Shown: in pieces, positions 34,047-46,299 of the stretch
Numbering within the stretch: position 1 is the first letter of the stretch
How the letters are laid out: each line of letters begins with the position of its first letter
NCBI GenBank assembly: GCA_016081115.2
Contig: CM071928.1
Span: 59,093,950-59,157,949 of the forward strand
Source: Rehmannia glutinosa
Taxonomy: Eukaryota > Streptophyta > Magnoliopsida > Lamiales > Orobanchaceae
Reading direction: 5' to 3'
Length of the DNA: 64,000 nucleotides
Program-made: the position numbers and the translations under genes
Notes under the pieces: model-generated
What the model saw: only the letters and a program-made list of their open reading frames with translations
What the model was told of the DNA's origin: nothing
Database searches by the model: none

Positions 34047-36778
34047 AGTAATACCCGAGCATCTCACTACTCACTTAATTAATATAGTTCATGCATTGCA
34101 TCTTGGTTATGTGTTGCTTGCATATATAATGATATTTACATTGTTTATTTTAGTTTATATGCAAGGATTAATTTCATGATTATGAACTCTAATTCTATGT
34201 TAGTTGACAAATTCTTTGAGCAGTTAATCATAGCTACGATAAGAATATTGATGTATTAGACTATTATATACTGCTAGAATACACGTGGTAACATTAGAAG
34301 CATAAGAGTTGCAAGGTTACACATGGTAAATTTGAGATAAAATGTGGCGTTGAGACATGTATCGAAGAATATAATATGCAAATATATATTAATTAAAATG
34401 ATTAATTTAACATAAGAAAGAGAGTCAAATATTAAGGTGATACATATGAAGTGTTTGGAGACAATTTGTGATAGTACAATTAAAAGAAAATAATAATGAT
34501 TAAATCATAAAAATAATAATGAATAAAGTCACAAATAAAGAAAAAGAAAAAAAAAAAAAAGTTGATATATATATATATAATGCATACGTGTAACAATATA
34601 AGTAATGCATGTCTATGTTGTGTACATGTGTAGTAATTGTGTAGTTGTATAGCAATATCTATATAATATATGCATAGTTAAAAAGGTATGATAGTATACA
34701 TATTATTAATATATATATATATATATATATGAATATAAAACACGTGTATGTGTGTAGTATACAAGAAAGTTTGTTGGTTTATCTTGGAAGTAAGGTATTC
34801 TCTGGATAAACATGTATATATATTGTCTCCTTATACTCACTTGACCGACTTATGTTTTGAAAAAAATTAAAAAAAGGGGTCATCATCATTTTATTGCTCA
34901 CAAGCAAACACGTGCAAAACAGAGGAAAACAAGAGAAGGTTGAAGGGAAAGCTTGGTACGAGGAAAACAGAAGGGGGAAATATAGAATGAACGGCTTTCA
35001 CGAAGAAAACAATAAAGGTAAATCCACCCTTGAATTATGGTTCATCTCTTAACGAATTTAAACTAATCATTTGTTATGGGTTTATCATCAAAGAATATTT
35101 CATATAATGAATTTGAAACAATTTCCAAATTAAGTCAAGCGAGGATTGATCGAACATGAAGAAATGTTAATTTACCACACTAGAAATAATGTTGCTGAGC
35201 TAAAGAAAAATATTCAATAATACAAACTTTGTTGTTGTGGAAGACAACTCATATAGGCCTTGATGTATTAAGGTTATACTCATGTACTAGGGATTGCATT
35301 TATACTTAGCAGAAAATAGAAGATGTGTTATATAATATTCGAAATTTACTATATGGTACATTTAATGGATTTAGAATTTTTCTTTAAAATGAAATGGATG
35401 TATTTGGGGAGATTTAACATAATAGATTTTACTGATTTGAAATGAAGATATAAATTATTTATATTTAGAAGTGGATTTGTTCATTTAAAAATTAGAAAGT
35501 GATACCTTATATTTTCAGGTTTTCTTACATGTACAATTAGGGAAGAGAGTCAATTATCTAACTTTCAGTAGGATATCCAAGGGAGAAAGGTAAGTGAAAA
35601 TCCATCTGCAACTACAATGCATGAACATAGTATTTCCTGTCTTATTTATACTAATGCAATTCTTGTATCTTGATGGATGCATTATGGAAACATTGATGTT
35701 TGTATGTTGCTTGGTGGATATTGGAGTGTGATGATTATTGTTTCATTGAGCATGTCATTCATTGGCATTCGCACGTGCATGCACAACATGTGAGTATTGT
35801 TGAAATGAGGCATGCACGACATGATTTTCTTGAAAAGAAAATATTTTGGTTGGCCGCTACTAGTGCACCGAGGCCTGTGTGGCTTATGTATATGATGTTT
35901 GGGTACCGCAAGTGGGATGACTTCCCGGAGGATCGCAGGGGCAGGCATGAAGCGGACGCCTGGTGGTCACGGGAGGATGGTCCACTTGATAGTACCCTTA
36001 TGGTTGGTGCAGCGAGTGGGATGACTTTTTGTGGATCGCGGGTGCAGGCATGAGGCGGACATCTGGCGGTCATGAGAGGATGGGCCCTCGTCTGTGTCAA
36101 TTGGTTATTGGCCATCTGAAATTGATATTGAGCTCTTTCCGGTGCGTAGTAGGGGTCAAGGGCCCGATAAAAGAAAAAAGAAATTTGGTTGAAATACTTT
36201 ATTTCATCGGCATGCATTCTCGAAAGAGTATCTTGGACACAATTACTTATGTATTTCATATCATTTCATTGACATGCATGATTTTTACTTATTGAGCTTT
36301 AGCTCATGTAGTTCATGCATTGTAGGTGACCTGTTGATGTTGGATTTCATGGGCTTATTGGGCAGACTGTTGGAGCTCATACAAGTTATTGGGGACAGTG
36401 TACATGAATGACGACCTGTTGGGCTATGTTGATGGGTCACCTTTCCCTTTGTGGTCTTGTATTGTATTTTGGTTTAGGGTTGTACCCTCTTTTGAAAACT
36501 CTAATGTTACTATGTACATGCAATAGCTAGGTGATGTGGGTTATGCATTTGATCACGGGGATGTCTGTTGTGTTTAATAACAGGGTTGGTTACCTCTTTT
36601 ATTTATGGACATGACTTGTCCTGATATTTTAATTAAAATGATTTCTACTTGTTTCTGGTTAAAATGTCACAGGGATCAAAAAAAAAAAAAAAAATTATTA
36701 CACGTTTTACATAGAGTTTGTGGCCAAGTATTACTATTTATATATTTTCCAGTAGTAGTAATAGGGTTGGGCGTCACA
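34047..36778 (+). repeat. Middle LTR of composite element
   Basis: It runs 2,732 bp to GGCGTCACA at 36778. Relative to the third LTR it has a 339-bp block at about 35761-36100, flanked by ATTGG. Within the block a roughly 104-bp unit is repeated (AGTGGGATGACTT at 35911 and 36015). It serves both as 3' LTR of the first internal copy and 5' LTR of the second. Confidence 0.9.
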
Positions 36779-36781
36779 GAG

Positions 36782-36797
36782 TGGTATCAGAGCTCGG
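36782..36797 (+). promoter_or_regulatory. Primer binding site, initiator tRNA-Met
   Basis: TGGTATCAGAGCTCGG starts 4 bp after the middle LTR. It is a full match to the usual TGGTATCAGAGC site. Confidence 0.9.
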
Positions 36798-36951
36798 CTA
36801 CAGGTTCTGTAGACTATCCATGTACATGAACTCAAAACTTGTGGAGCACAGCCATGCCAGTAAGTTTTACTTTATTGTCTGTTCATTTTATGTTTCATGA
36901 AATTATATTGGCCATGTGTTATTAGATTTCCCCTAAGATAGTGTTTCAGCT

Positions 36952-37200
36952 ATGGTGAGAACTAGGGGTGAGAGTAGTGGTGGGGATAGAAACCAAGGAG
37001 GGGAGACATCTATAGCACTACCTTTTTGGCCTATGTGTAAGACTTAACCTACTGGGAGATGCCCGGTAGATAACATGAGATGTATTATATGTGGGATGCC
37101 ATGATATTTTGCTAGTACGTGCCCAATTAGGCTAAATTCTACGGGACAAAAAAATGTGCCAGCATAGCATTTACTATCACTAGAGTAGACGCAAAGGCTA
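36952..37200 (+). pseudogene. gag: gag remnant of composite element
   Basis: After MVRTRGESSGG at 36952 almost the whole gag core is missing. What follows is a worn zinc knuckle region near 37035-37130: in one frame C-II-C-GMP, stop, Y, FAST, C, with the knuckle His changed to Tyr. About 1 kb of gag appears to have been deleted. Confidence 0.65.
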
Positions 37201-40200
37201 ACCCATCAATAATGACTGGTAAACTTTTATCTTTGACACCACAATATTCGTATTATTTGACTCGGGAGCGACATATTCATTTGGAATCCACTGAGTATGT
37301 GAGGAGACTGGGTAGGACACCTGATTTAGCTGGAGTGGGTTACAATGTAACGATGCCCTTGGGAGATTCCAGGCAGACTAATCAAATTTTGAAAGCTTGT
37401 GTTATTCCAATCAAAAATATAGAACTTTATGCCGATCTACTGGTGTTAACCATGAATGACTATGATATCATATTGGGTATGGATTGGTTGTCAAAGTATG
37501 GTGCTACAATTGATTGTCAGAAAAAGATAGTGACAATTCGACCCAAAGGGGAAGATCCATTCACCTTCGTTGGAATCACGACACGCTTTAGATTTCCAAT
37601 GATATCATCACTAAAAGCACAACGTTAACTGGACGCTGGTTGTGAAGGATACTTAGTAAGTGTTATGAGCATTGACGAACAACACCAACCAATCCTTGAT
37701 GAAGTTCCAATAGTGAGAGAGTATCCCGATGTATTTTCGGATGATCTTCCTGGATTACCACCCAACTGCGAGATCGAATTTGTTATTGACTTGCTTCCAG
37801 GAATGTCTTCAATCTCTAAAGCCCCATATCGCATGGCTCCATTGGAACTGAAGGAACTAAAGACACAATTGCAGGAGTTGCTAGATATAGGCTTCATTAG
37901 ACCTAACTTCTCGCCATGGGGTGCGCCGGTCATGTTCGTGCGAAAAAAAAGGATGGTATGATGAGATTGTGTATCGACTACCGAGAATTGAACAAAGTTA
38001 CAATCAAGAATAAACACCCGCTACCTCGAATGGACGATTTGTTCGATCAATTTCAAGTTGCGGCAGTATTTTCGAAGATTGACTTGCGATCCGGGTACCA
38101 TCAGCTGAAAATAAAAGAAGATGATATACCCAAGACAACCTTCAGCACGAGGTATGGACACTATAAATTTTTGGTGATGCCATTTGGGTTAACGAATGCC
38201 CCAACATCTTTCATAGACTTGATGAATCGGATATTTAGAGACTTTCTTGATAAATTCATTATTGTTTTTATTGATGATATCTTAATCTACTCTAGAACAA
38301 AAGAGGAGCACGTTGAACACCTAAAAATAGGGTTAGAGGTCCTGAAAGCAAAACAATTATATGCCAAATTTAAGAAATGTGAATTCTGGTTGGATCGAGT
38401 AGTATTCTTGGGACATGTTGTGTGGGAGCAGGAATCTCGGTTGATCCAAGTAAAGTAGAAGCTATCAACAATTGGCCACAACCTACAAATCCTTCAGAAG
38501 TACGTAGTTTTCTAGGTTTAGGGGGCTATTATCGTCGGTTTGTGGAAGGATTCTCCAAGATTGCTTCGCCTTTAACGCAATTGACCAGGAAAAGTGTCGC
38601 ATTCAAATGGACGGAGGCAAGCGAATGAAGTTTTCAAGAACTGAAGAAGAGATTGACTTCAACACCTATTCTATCAATCCCATCAGGTACTGGAGGTTTC
38701 GTAGTTTATAGTGATGCGTCGAAGAATGGCCTAGGATGCATATTGATGCAAAATGGTAAGGTGATTGCGTATGTGTCTAGACAATTGAAGGACTATGAAA
38801 AGAACTACCCAACGCATGATTTAGAGCTTGCAGCAGTGGTATTTGCGTTTAAAATACAGAGGCATTACCTAGACGGGGAACGATGTGAGATCTACACAGA
38901 TCACAAGAGTTTAAAGTACTTCTTCACGCAAAAAGAACTAAATATGCGACAATGTCGATGGTTGGAATTAATGAAGGATTACGATTGTGTGATCAACTAT
39001 CATCCTGGTAAAGCCAATGATGTAGCAGATGCGTTGAGCCGGAAATCAACACAAAGCAATGCAATTGCGATTCGCATTCGGAAATCAGAGTTAATGGATC
39101 TTCAGAAAATGAACGTACTGGTTGTATCGCTAGGGACCATTGAAGCTAAGTTAGCGCTGCTAACACTCTGACCTACGCTACTTGATCGAATTCAATAAGG
39201 ACAACAAAGTGATGATTACTATGCCAAAGTGAAGAATGATATTGCCTCGGGAGCATCTTCTGACTTCAAAATATCTGAACATGGAGTACTTCGATTTAAA
39301 GAACGGTTATACGTGCCCAACAGGGAAAATCTCCGAGAGGATGTTCTAGCAAAAGCGCATTCAACGCCATATTCTGTACATCCAGGAGCTACTAAAATTT
39401 ACAAAGATTTGAAGATGCATTACTGGTGGCCAGGCATGAAAGGGGATATCGCCCAATATGTGAAATAATGTTTAACCTGTCAACAAATAAAGGCAGAACA
39501 CAAAAGGCCAGCTGGAACATTGCAACCACTACCTAATCCGGAATGGAAATGGGAAAGGATCACCATGGATTTTGTGACAGGTTTGCCCAAAATAGTCAAG
39601 GGACATGATGCTATTTGGGTAATCATAGATATATTAACAAAATCCGCCCATTTCATTCCCATTTGTTCTACTTATTCCATGGATCGATACGCACAACTTT
39701 ATATACAGGAAGTGGTTAGACTTCATGGCATGCCACTATCTATTGTTTCAGATAGAGATTCTAGATTCTTATCTAATTTCTGGAGGAGTTTACAGAAGGC
39801 AATGGGGACACGATTGTCATTCAGTACTGCTTATCACTCCTCAGACTGATGGACAATCAGAACGAACAATACAAACTATAGAGGATATGCTTAGAGCATG
39901 TGTTCTAGATTTCCAAGGACAATGGAATAAATATCTCCTTTTGATAGAATTCTCCTATAACAATAGCTATCAAGCCACAATCGGGATGGCTCCCTATGAA
40001 GCACTATACTGTAGAAAATGCAGATCACCAATTCATTGGGACAAGATTGGCGAAATAAAGCTTTTAGGCCCATACATGGTCCGAGAAATGACAGAGGCTA
40101 TGAGACAAATTTGACAAATGATGGGAACTGCTCAGAGCCGACAGAAGAGTTACTCTGATCAAAGAAGAAGAATGCTAGAATTTTCTGTAGGAGACCAAGT

Positions 40201-40580
40201 GTTCCTGAAAGTGGCACCAATGAAAGGAGTAATGTGATTTGGAAGAAAAGGAAAACTTAGTCCAAGATACATCGGCCCATTCCACATCACTGAAAGAATT
40301 GGTGTGTTGCCTATAGACTTGACCTGCCAGCATCAATGTCTCAAATACATGACGTATTTCGCGTTTCTATGTTGAGTAAATATGTTTCAAACCCATCTCA
40401 TATTTTGAAACACGAGCCCGTAGAATTAAAAGCTGACTTGATTTTGTTACAGGAAGTGAAGAAACTACGAAATAAGGAAATCCCATAGGTAAAGTACTAT
40501 GGAGAAATCAATCAGTAGAGGAAGCCACTTGGGAAAGGGAAGATGAGAAGAGAACCAAGTACCCTAATCTATTTTGGTAA
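37201..40580 (+). pseudogene. pol: pol of composite element, second copy: PR, RT, RNase H, INT, chromodomain (broken)
   Basis: The protease core FDSGAT is in a different frame (about 37232-37265) from the rest of the protease (DYDIILGMDWLSKYGATIDC). The RT runs 37665-38460 with CIDYRELN, MPFGLTNAP and FIDD (Asp pair at 38273-38278). RNase H follows with YSDASK, DLELAA, YTDHKSLK and VADALSRK. Integrase covers MHYWWPGMKGDIAQ, MDFVTGLP, VSDRDSRF and SYQATIGMAPYEALY. The end has a GPF motif and a shortened chromodomain. Lesions include frameshifts near 37270, 37950, 38425, 39835 and 40305, TGA at 38626, 40112 and 40235, TAA at 39466 and TAG at 40486. A 24-27-bp deletion near 40440 removes the start of the chromodomain. 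Confidence 0.9.
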
Positions 40581-40607
40581 GTAAAATTTCGAGGACAAAA
40601 TTCTTAT

Positions 40608-40620
40608 AAGGAGAGGAGGA
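40608..40620 (+). promoter_or_regulatory. Polypurine tract before last LTR
   Basis: AAGGAGAGGAGGA abuts the third LTR, identical to the tract before the middle LTR. Confidence 0.85.
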
Positions 40621-41274
40621 TGTAATACCCGAGCATCTCACTACTCACTTAATTAATATAGTTCATGCATTGCATCTTGGTTATGTGTTGCTTGCATATA
40701 TAATGATATTTGCATTGTTTATTTTAGTTTATATGCAAGGATTAATTTCATGATTATGAACTCTAATTCTATGTTAGTTGACAAATTCTTTGATCAGTTA
40801 ATCATAGCTACGCTAAGGATACTGATGTATTAGACTATTATATACCGCTAGAATACACGTGGTAACATTAGAAGAATAAGAGTTGCAAGGTTACACGTGG
40901 TAAATTTGAGATAAAATGTGCTTTGAGACATGTATCGAAGAATATAATATGCAAATATATATTAATTAAAATGATTAATTTAACATAAGAAAGAGAGTCA
41001 AATATTAAGGTGATACATATGAAGTGTTTGGAGACAATTTGTGATAGTACAATTAAAAGAAAATAATAATGATTAAATCATAAAAATAATAATGAATAAA
41101 GTCACAAATAAAGAAAAAGAAAAAAAAAGAAAAAGGTGATATATATATATAATGCATACGTGTAACAATATAAGTAATGCATGTCTATGTTGTGTACATG
41201 TGTAGTAATTGTGTAGTTGTATAGCAATATCTATATAATATATGCATAGTTAAAAAGGTATGATAGTATACATA

Positions 41275-41321
<47 letters not shown>

Positions 41322-43178
41322 TATAAAACACGTGTATGTGTGTAGTATACAAGAAAGTTTGTTGGTTTATCTTGGAAGTAAGGTATTCTCTGGATAAACA
41401 TGTATATATATTGTCTCCTTATACTCACTTAACCGACTTATGTTTTGAAAAAAATTAAAAAAAGGGGTCATCATCATTTTATTGCTCACAAGCAAACACG
41501 GGCAAAACAGAGGAAAACAAGAGAAGGTTGGGGGGAAAACAGAAGGGGGAAATATAGAATGAACGGCTTTCACGAAGAAAACAATAAAGGTAAATCAATC
41601 CTTGAATTATGGTTCATCTCTTAACGAATTTAAACTAATCATTTGTTATGGGTTTATCATCAAAGAATATTTCATATAATGAATTTGAAACAATTTCCAA
41701 ATTAAGTCAAGCGAGGATTGATCGAACATGAAGAAATGTTAATTTACCACACTAGAAATAATGTTGCTGAGCTAAAGAAAAGTATTCAATAATACAAACT
41801 TTGTTGTTGTGGAAGACAACTCATATAGGCCTTGATGTATTAAGGTTATACTCATGTACTAGGGATTGCATTTATACTTAGCAGAAAATAGAAGATGTGT
41901 TATATAATATTCAAAATTTACTATATGGTACATTTAATGGATTTAGAATTTTTCTTTAAAATGAAATGGATGTATTTGGGGAGTCTCGACTAAGGTTTAA
42001 TTCAATGTCATTGAGTTTAATTAGTACTTAATTATATATATAAGATTTAATGTTGTTTAAGAGATTTAACATAATAGATTTTACTGATTTGAAATGAAGA
42101 TATAAATTATTTATATTTAGAAGTGGATTTGTTCATTTGAAAATTAGAAAGTGATACCTTATATTTTCAGGTTTTCTTACATGTACAATTAGGGAAGAGA
42201 GTCAATTATCTAACTTTCAGTAGGATATCCAAGGGAGAAAGGTAAGTGAAAATCCATCTGCAACTACAATGCATGAACATAGTATTTCCTGTCTTATTTA
42301 TACTAATGCGATTTTTGTATCTTGATGGATGCATTATGGAAACATTGATGTTTGTATGTTGCTTGGTGGATATTGGAGTGTGATGATTATTGTTTCATTG
42401 AGCATGTCATTCATTGGTTATTGGTCATCTGAAATTGATATTGAGCTCTTTCCGGTGCGTAGTAGGGGGTTAAGGGCCCGATAAAAGAAAAAAGAAATTT
42501 GGTTGAAATACTTTATTTCATCGGCATGCATTCTCGAAAGAGTATCTTGGACACAATTACTTATGTATTTCATATCATTTCATTGACATGCATGATTTTT
42601 ACTTATTGAGCTTTAGCTCATGTAGTTCATGCATTGTAGGTGACCTATTGATCTTTGGATTTCATGGGCTTCTTCTTTGCGGTTTTCATAATCTTCAATT
42701 ATGATTTCTCTAGGGTAGACCATCAAACAACTGGAGCTCATACAAGTTATTGGGGAACATATGTGTACATGGATGACGACACTTTTTAAATTTAACTCAA
42801 TTTTTACATGAACTAGACCTTGGGCTATGTTGATGGGTCACCTTTCCCTTTGTGGTCTTGTATTGTATTTTGGTTTAGGGTTGTACCCTCTTTTGAAAAC
42901 TCTGATGTTACTATGTACATGCAAATAGCTAGGTGATGTGGGTTATGCATTTGATCACGTGGATGTCTGTTGTGTTTAATAACAGGGTTGGTTACCTCTT
43001 TTATTTATGGACATGACTTGTCCTGATATTTTAACTAAAATGATTTTTACTTGTTTCTGGTTAAAATGTCACAGGGATAAAAAAAAGAAAAAAATTATTA
43101 CACGTTTTACATAGAGTTTGTGGCCAAGTATTACTATTTATATATTTTCCAGTAGTAGTAATAGGGTTGGGCGTCACA
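40621..43178 (+). repeat. Third (3') LTR of composite element
   Basis: It runs from TGTAATACCC to GGCGTCACA, 2,558 bp, followed by ATAAT. It lacks the 339-bp ATTGG-bounded block of the middle LTR. It has three insertions or replacements absent there: about 80 bp at 41.98-42.06 kb, and short blocks near 42.67 and 42.79 kb. Confidence 0.9.
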
Positions 43179-44569
43179 ATAATAAAACATAGTTTGGGCA
43201 ATATTATTGATTTTATTATATTTATTGTTTTGGAGATATTTTTACTTTTACGGATTTTATCATTTATTTTATTTATTCGCATTGTTAAATCAATTTTTAG
43301 ATTTTGAATGAGACTTGTATTATATTATTTGGAATTTTCAATTATTATGTTCTATTTGAGTTCACATATTTGGTATTTTCAAACTATGCGATGCTGTATT
43401 TTTATAAAAATAATTTTATTTATTGCAAGAAGTTTAGAATATCAATAAATTGTCAAGTATTAAATTATGATTCAAAATATGCCGAAAAACTTACTAATTG
43501 TAAAATTGTAAGCATTCATATCACTTTTTTATACAGTGATCTTCATTATTTTTTGGAGATAGAAATATAAAATTATTTATTTTAAATTAGGAAAGTAAGA
43601 ATTATGTGAAAATTTGATTTACTGAAACTAATAATTTTTTTTAAATTAAGTAAATATAAAAGTTGTTGTCAAATTAATTTTATATTAATAATAAGAACTT
43701 ACCAAATTATTTTGAGGGTAAGAAAATCCGATTTACTGAAAATAAGAAATTACAATAGTCAAAATATATGAATATACAAATTAATAAATATTCTGAATGC
43801 ATAATTTTTAAAACCCACTACAAATAAAATTTTGAGTAAATATATCTTTTTTTAATTTATTATTTATTTTTTATATTATATATACAATATTTTTTCAAAC
43901 TAAAGATCGTAAAAAATTGATTAATTTGATATATTATACTTAAAAAACTAATCAAAAACGAAAAAATTATTAAATTTTAAAAAATAAAAATGAAACGACA
44001 AATATAATAATTAATGCAGTAAACGCAGATATTTGGAAAACCAATTAATGCCGTACACAAATTTGGAAATCATAAAATTATAAATATTTTTTTACCTTTT
44101 CTTTTTACAGATTTTTATTACTTTTTATAGTAATAAAAATGGGCTGAAAAATTCATGGTTACTATTTTTAGAATAGTCTCTCATTATATATATAGATATA
44201 CAGATTAAAAATATATTCCACGAGATATGTATTGAATATTTAGTAGAAATATTATTTATTATTCTTTAGATAATTCATAGAGAATTTTAATTAGATTATT
44301 TAGTGTAAAACATTTGTGATTAATTATCCAAAATATAATTTAACGCCACACAAGTTTTATCGGAGAACATCCTACCTGAATCACTCCATGCTTATTAGAT
44401 TAAACTTTTTTTAAGGGACTTATTAGATTAGTTAATGAAAATATACAGATAAAGACAAAAACTCCTATCAGACATACTAACGAGCCATAATCTGTTCAAC
44501 GGATCCAAAACTGATCCAGTGGCATTTTTCTAATATTAGGAAATGATATGGTATCACTATGAGTGAGGC

Positions 44570-45035
44570 ATTTTTGTAATTCCCCTTAAAAGTATTAGTT
44601 CTATATCTGAAAAGTATTAGTAGTCTCTCTAAAAATTATTACTGTATTAGTAGTTCACTTGAAAGTATTACTGTACTAATATTCCCCTGAAAAGTATTAA
44701 TGATCCTGCGAAAAGTATTAGATTTTCCTCTCAAAAGTATTAGTAGTTCCCTAAAACGTAGCAGGAGTTGTCCTGAAAAATATTAGTTTTTCTTCTTTCA
44801 GGTAAAAAGTAATTCTTTTGAAAAATATTATTAGTCCTCTTGAAAAGTGTTAATAGCTTGCTTGAAAAGTATTATTAGTCTTCTTGAAAAGTATAAAGTC
44901 TGCTTGAAAAGTATTAACAATTTTCTGAAAAATATTAGTATTTTTCCAAAGATATTTTGTAATTGCCCTAAAAAGTATTAATTTTTCAATAAAAAGTATC
45001 AATACTTCCTTTGAAAAGTATTAGTTTTTCATGAT
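44570..45035. repeat. Degenerate array of GAAAAGTATTAG words
   Basis: About twenty GAAAAGTATTAG-like words spaced 20-40 bp apart, one orientation. Related to the arrays at 13.8-14.6 kb and 46.9-47.2 kb. Confidence 0.75.
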
Positions 45036-45165
45036 AATTCGTTGTAGTCATTAACCAAACCTTTATGTTTAAACAATTAGTTTACAAGAATGCAACTTTC
45101 GAAGCTCTACAATTAAATAATCAACCGGGCTATAGACATTATCTCCTTCCTAACTAGAATTGAAA

Positions 45166-45414
45166 TCATATGAAGAAGCACAGTTGTCTGCTTGCTAACA
45201 CCCGTAGCGTGGATGTTCTCATCCCCTGGTAATAGGGTGGAGGAGGTTTCTTGTGTGGTGACTCAGTCTTTGGCAGTTCAGGACCCTGACTTATTGAGGC
45301 ACATCCCGCGATTAACCTCGTCCACAAAGCTGTAAGGCAAGGGCAGTAAGGACCCTCAGGGATGAAGTTCATCCTTTTTTTATATGAAGAAGTGTAGAAC
45401 GAGAGCCTGCACAA
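45166..45414 (-). other. Unrecognised GC-richer open frame inside TIR element
   Basis: An 82-codon minus-strand frame with Pro-rich PHKKPPPPYYQGM and basic ends lies in a patch clearly richer in G+C than its surroundings. I do not recognise a family. It may be part of a host exon captured by the transposon, or chance. No start context or promoter supports it. Confidence 0.3.
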
Positions 45415-46095
45415 ATGAGGGAATAGTAGCTCATATAAGTCTAGCTTGAATTCAACTCATCAAATTTTAGTTATATAATTTCCTCCACTTTGTCGAGAAT
45501 ATTTGAAGATTATGGTACCAACCACACTTTTTAGATTGTGGAGCCAAACACATAATCAATCATGAAATTACAGAGTCAACTAAAAGCAGATAAGTAAAAA
45601 AATAAACAGATATTATCACAGATACAACATTACAAATTTCTTATACACACAATATATACATTGGAGCAACCCCTAGCCATGGATAAAGAATCACCAACTA
45701 TGATAGTGTTTTTTTTCTAGCGAAACCTCACCACCTTGACATATACCTTCAAAGAGGAAGAAACATCATTGATGGGGTTGCCCACATACTTCTTTTGAGG
45801 GGGAAAGAAAATTAGGGCTTTTCTCAGATGTGTAGTATAGCGAATGGAAATGCCATAAAGTACTGCTAGGAATTATAAGATCCCTTTGAGTTTCAGTAGG
45901 AGGAGAATTAGGACTAGAATATATCCCACCAGAGTTGCATTAGGAAAGGCAAAAAAAAGTGGCCTGTAAAGAAAGCAAAGTAAAAAGAGGCAGATGAAAT
46001 CCGCAGGGTGGCATTGTGGTTTAACCCATAAGCACAAAGCGGGTTAGAGTTGGGGATCCGTCTGATGAATTAGATTCGTCAGATGGTCTGATAGG

Positions 46096-46282
46096 CAGGG
46101 GCGGAGCTAGACGTTTAAGTTTGGAAGGGCTAATTAATTTTGAGGGGGCTAAATCAATTAAAAAATAATATTTACATACAAAAAATTAATATTTAAATAT
46201 AAAGTATATATAAATTAATGAAAGCATTGGAAATTTTGGGAGGGCTAAAGCCCCCTCATCATATAAGGAGGAAACACCCCTG
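46096..46282. mobile_element. hAT-type MITE with 8-bp target duplication
   Basis: A 187-bp element starts CAGGGGCGGAGCTAG and ends ACACCCCTG. Perfect 8-bp duplications CTGATAGG flank it at 46088-46095 and 46283-46290. A secondary inverted pair (GGAGGGCTAAAGCCCCCTC) lies near the right end. Inserted at the right edge of the TIR element. Confidence 0.85.
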
Positions 46283-46299
46283 CTGATAGGCGACCTACT

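Larger units (their letters stand above)
32239..43178 (+). mobile_element. Composite Tekay-like chromovirus: partial LTR - INT - LTR - pol - LTR
   Basis: Three LTR copies of one family (32239, 34047, 40621) alternate with two internal regions. The outermost ends carry a single matched target duplication ATAAT (32234-32238 and 43179-43183). The first internal region is reduced to integrase and chromodomain, joined directly to the first 560 bp of an LTR. The second keeps primer site, gag remnant and pol. Sharing of one duplication by three LTRs suggests one insertion followed by unequal LTR-LTR exchange and then internal deletion. Confidence 0.88.
31769..44196 (-). mobile_element. Helitron copy 2 on minus strand, split by a composite chromovirus
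   Basis: The minus-strand 5' end is TCTATATATATAATGAGAGACTATTC at 44196 downward, with A before it. The 3' end is a hairpin at 31780-31796 (one mismatch) with CTAG at 31769-31772, then T. The pieces 31769-32238 and 43184-44196 together are the same family as 30203-31768; shared words include TTTGACACCAATATT-like segments and TATATTATTTGGA. The composite retroelement at 32239-43178 lies between them with its own ATAAT duplication. The net Helitron length is about 1.5 kb. Confidence 0.7.
44450..46098. mobile_element. TIR DNA transposon-like element with AAAGTATTAG array
   Basis: The left end (CTCCTATCAGACATACTAACG... AACGGATCC, about 44460-44515) is inverted at the right end (GGATCCGTCTGATGAATTAGATTCGTCAGATGGTCTGATAGG, 46051-46095). 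The interior has an AAAAGTATTAG array and a unique segment of about 1 kb that may hold captured sequence. It resembles the element at 13411-15503 in both termini and array. The boundaries are approximate. Confidence 0.55.

Noticed and set aside
36782..36797. Primer binding sites (also 19940, 52540, 62239) as tRNA genes
   Set aside because: Only 12-18 bases complementary to a tRNA 3' end, directly after LTRs. No cloverleaf surrounds them.
40621..43178. Third LTR as an independent solo LTR next to a two-LTR element
   Set aside because: It is preceded directly by a polypurine tract and pol end, and its ATAAT flank matches the flank of the first LTR, so it belongs to the same insertion.
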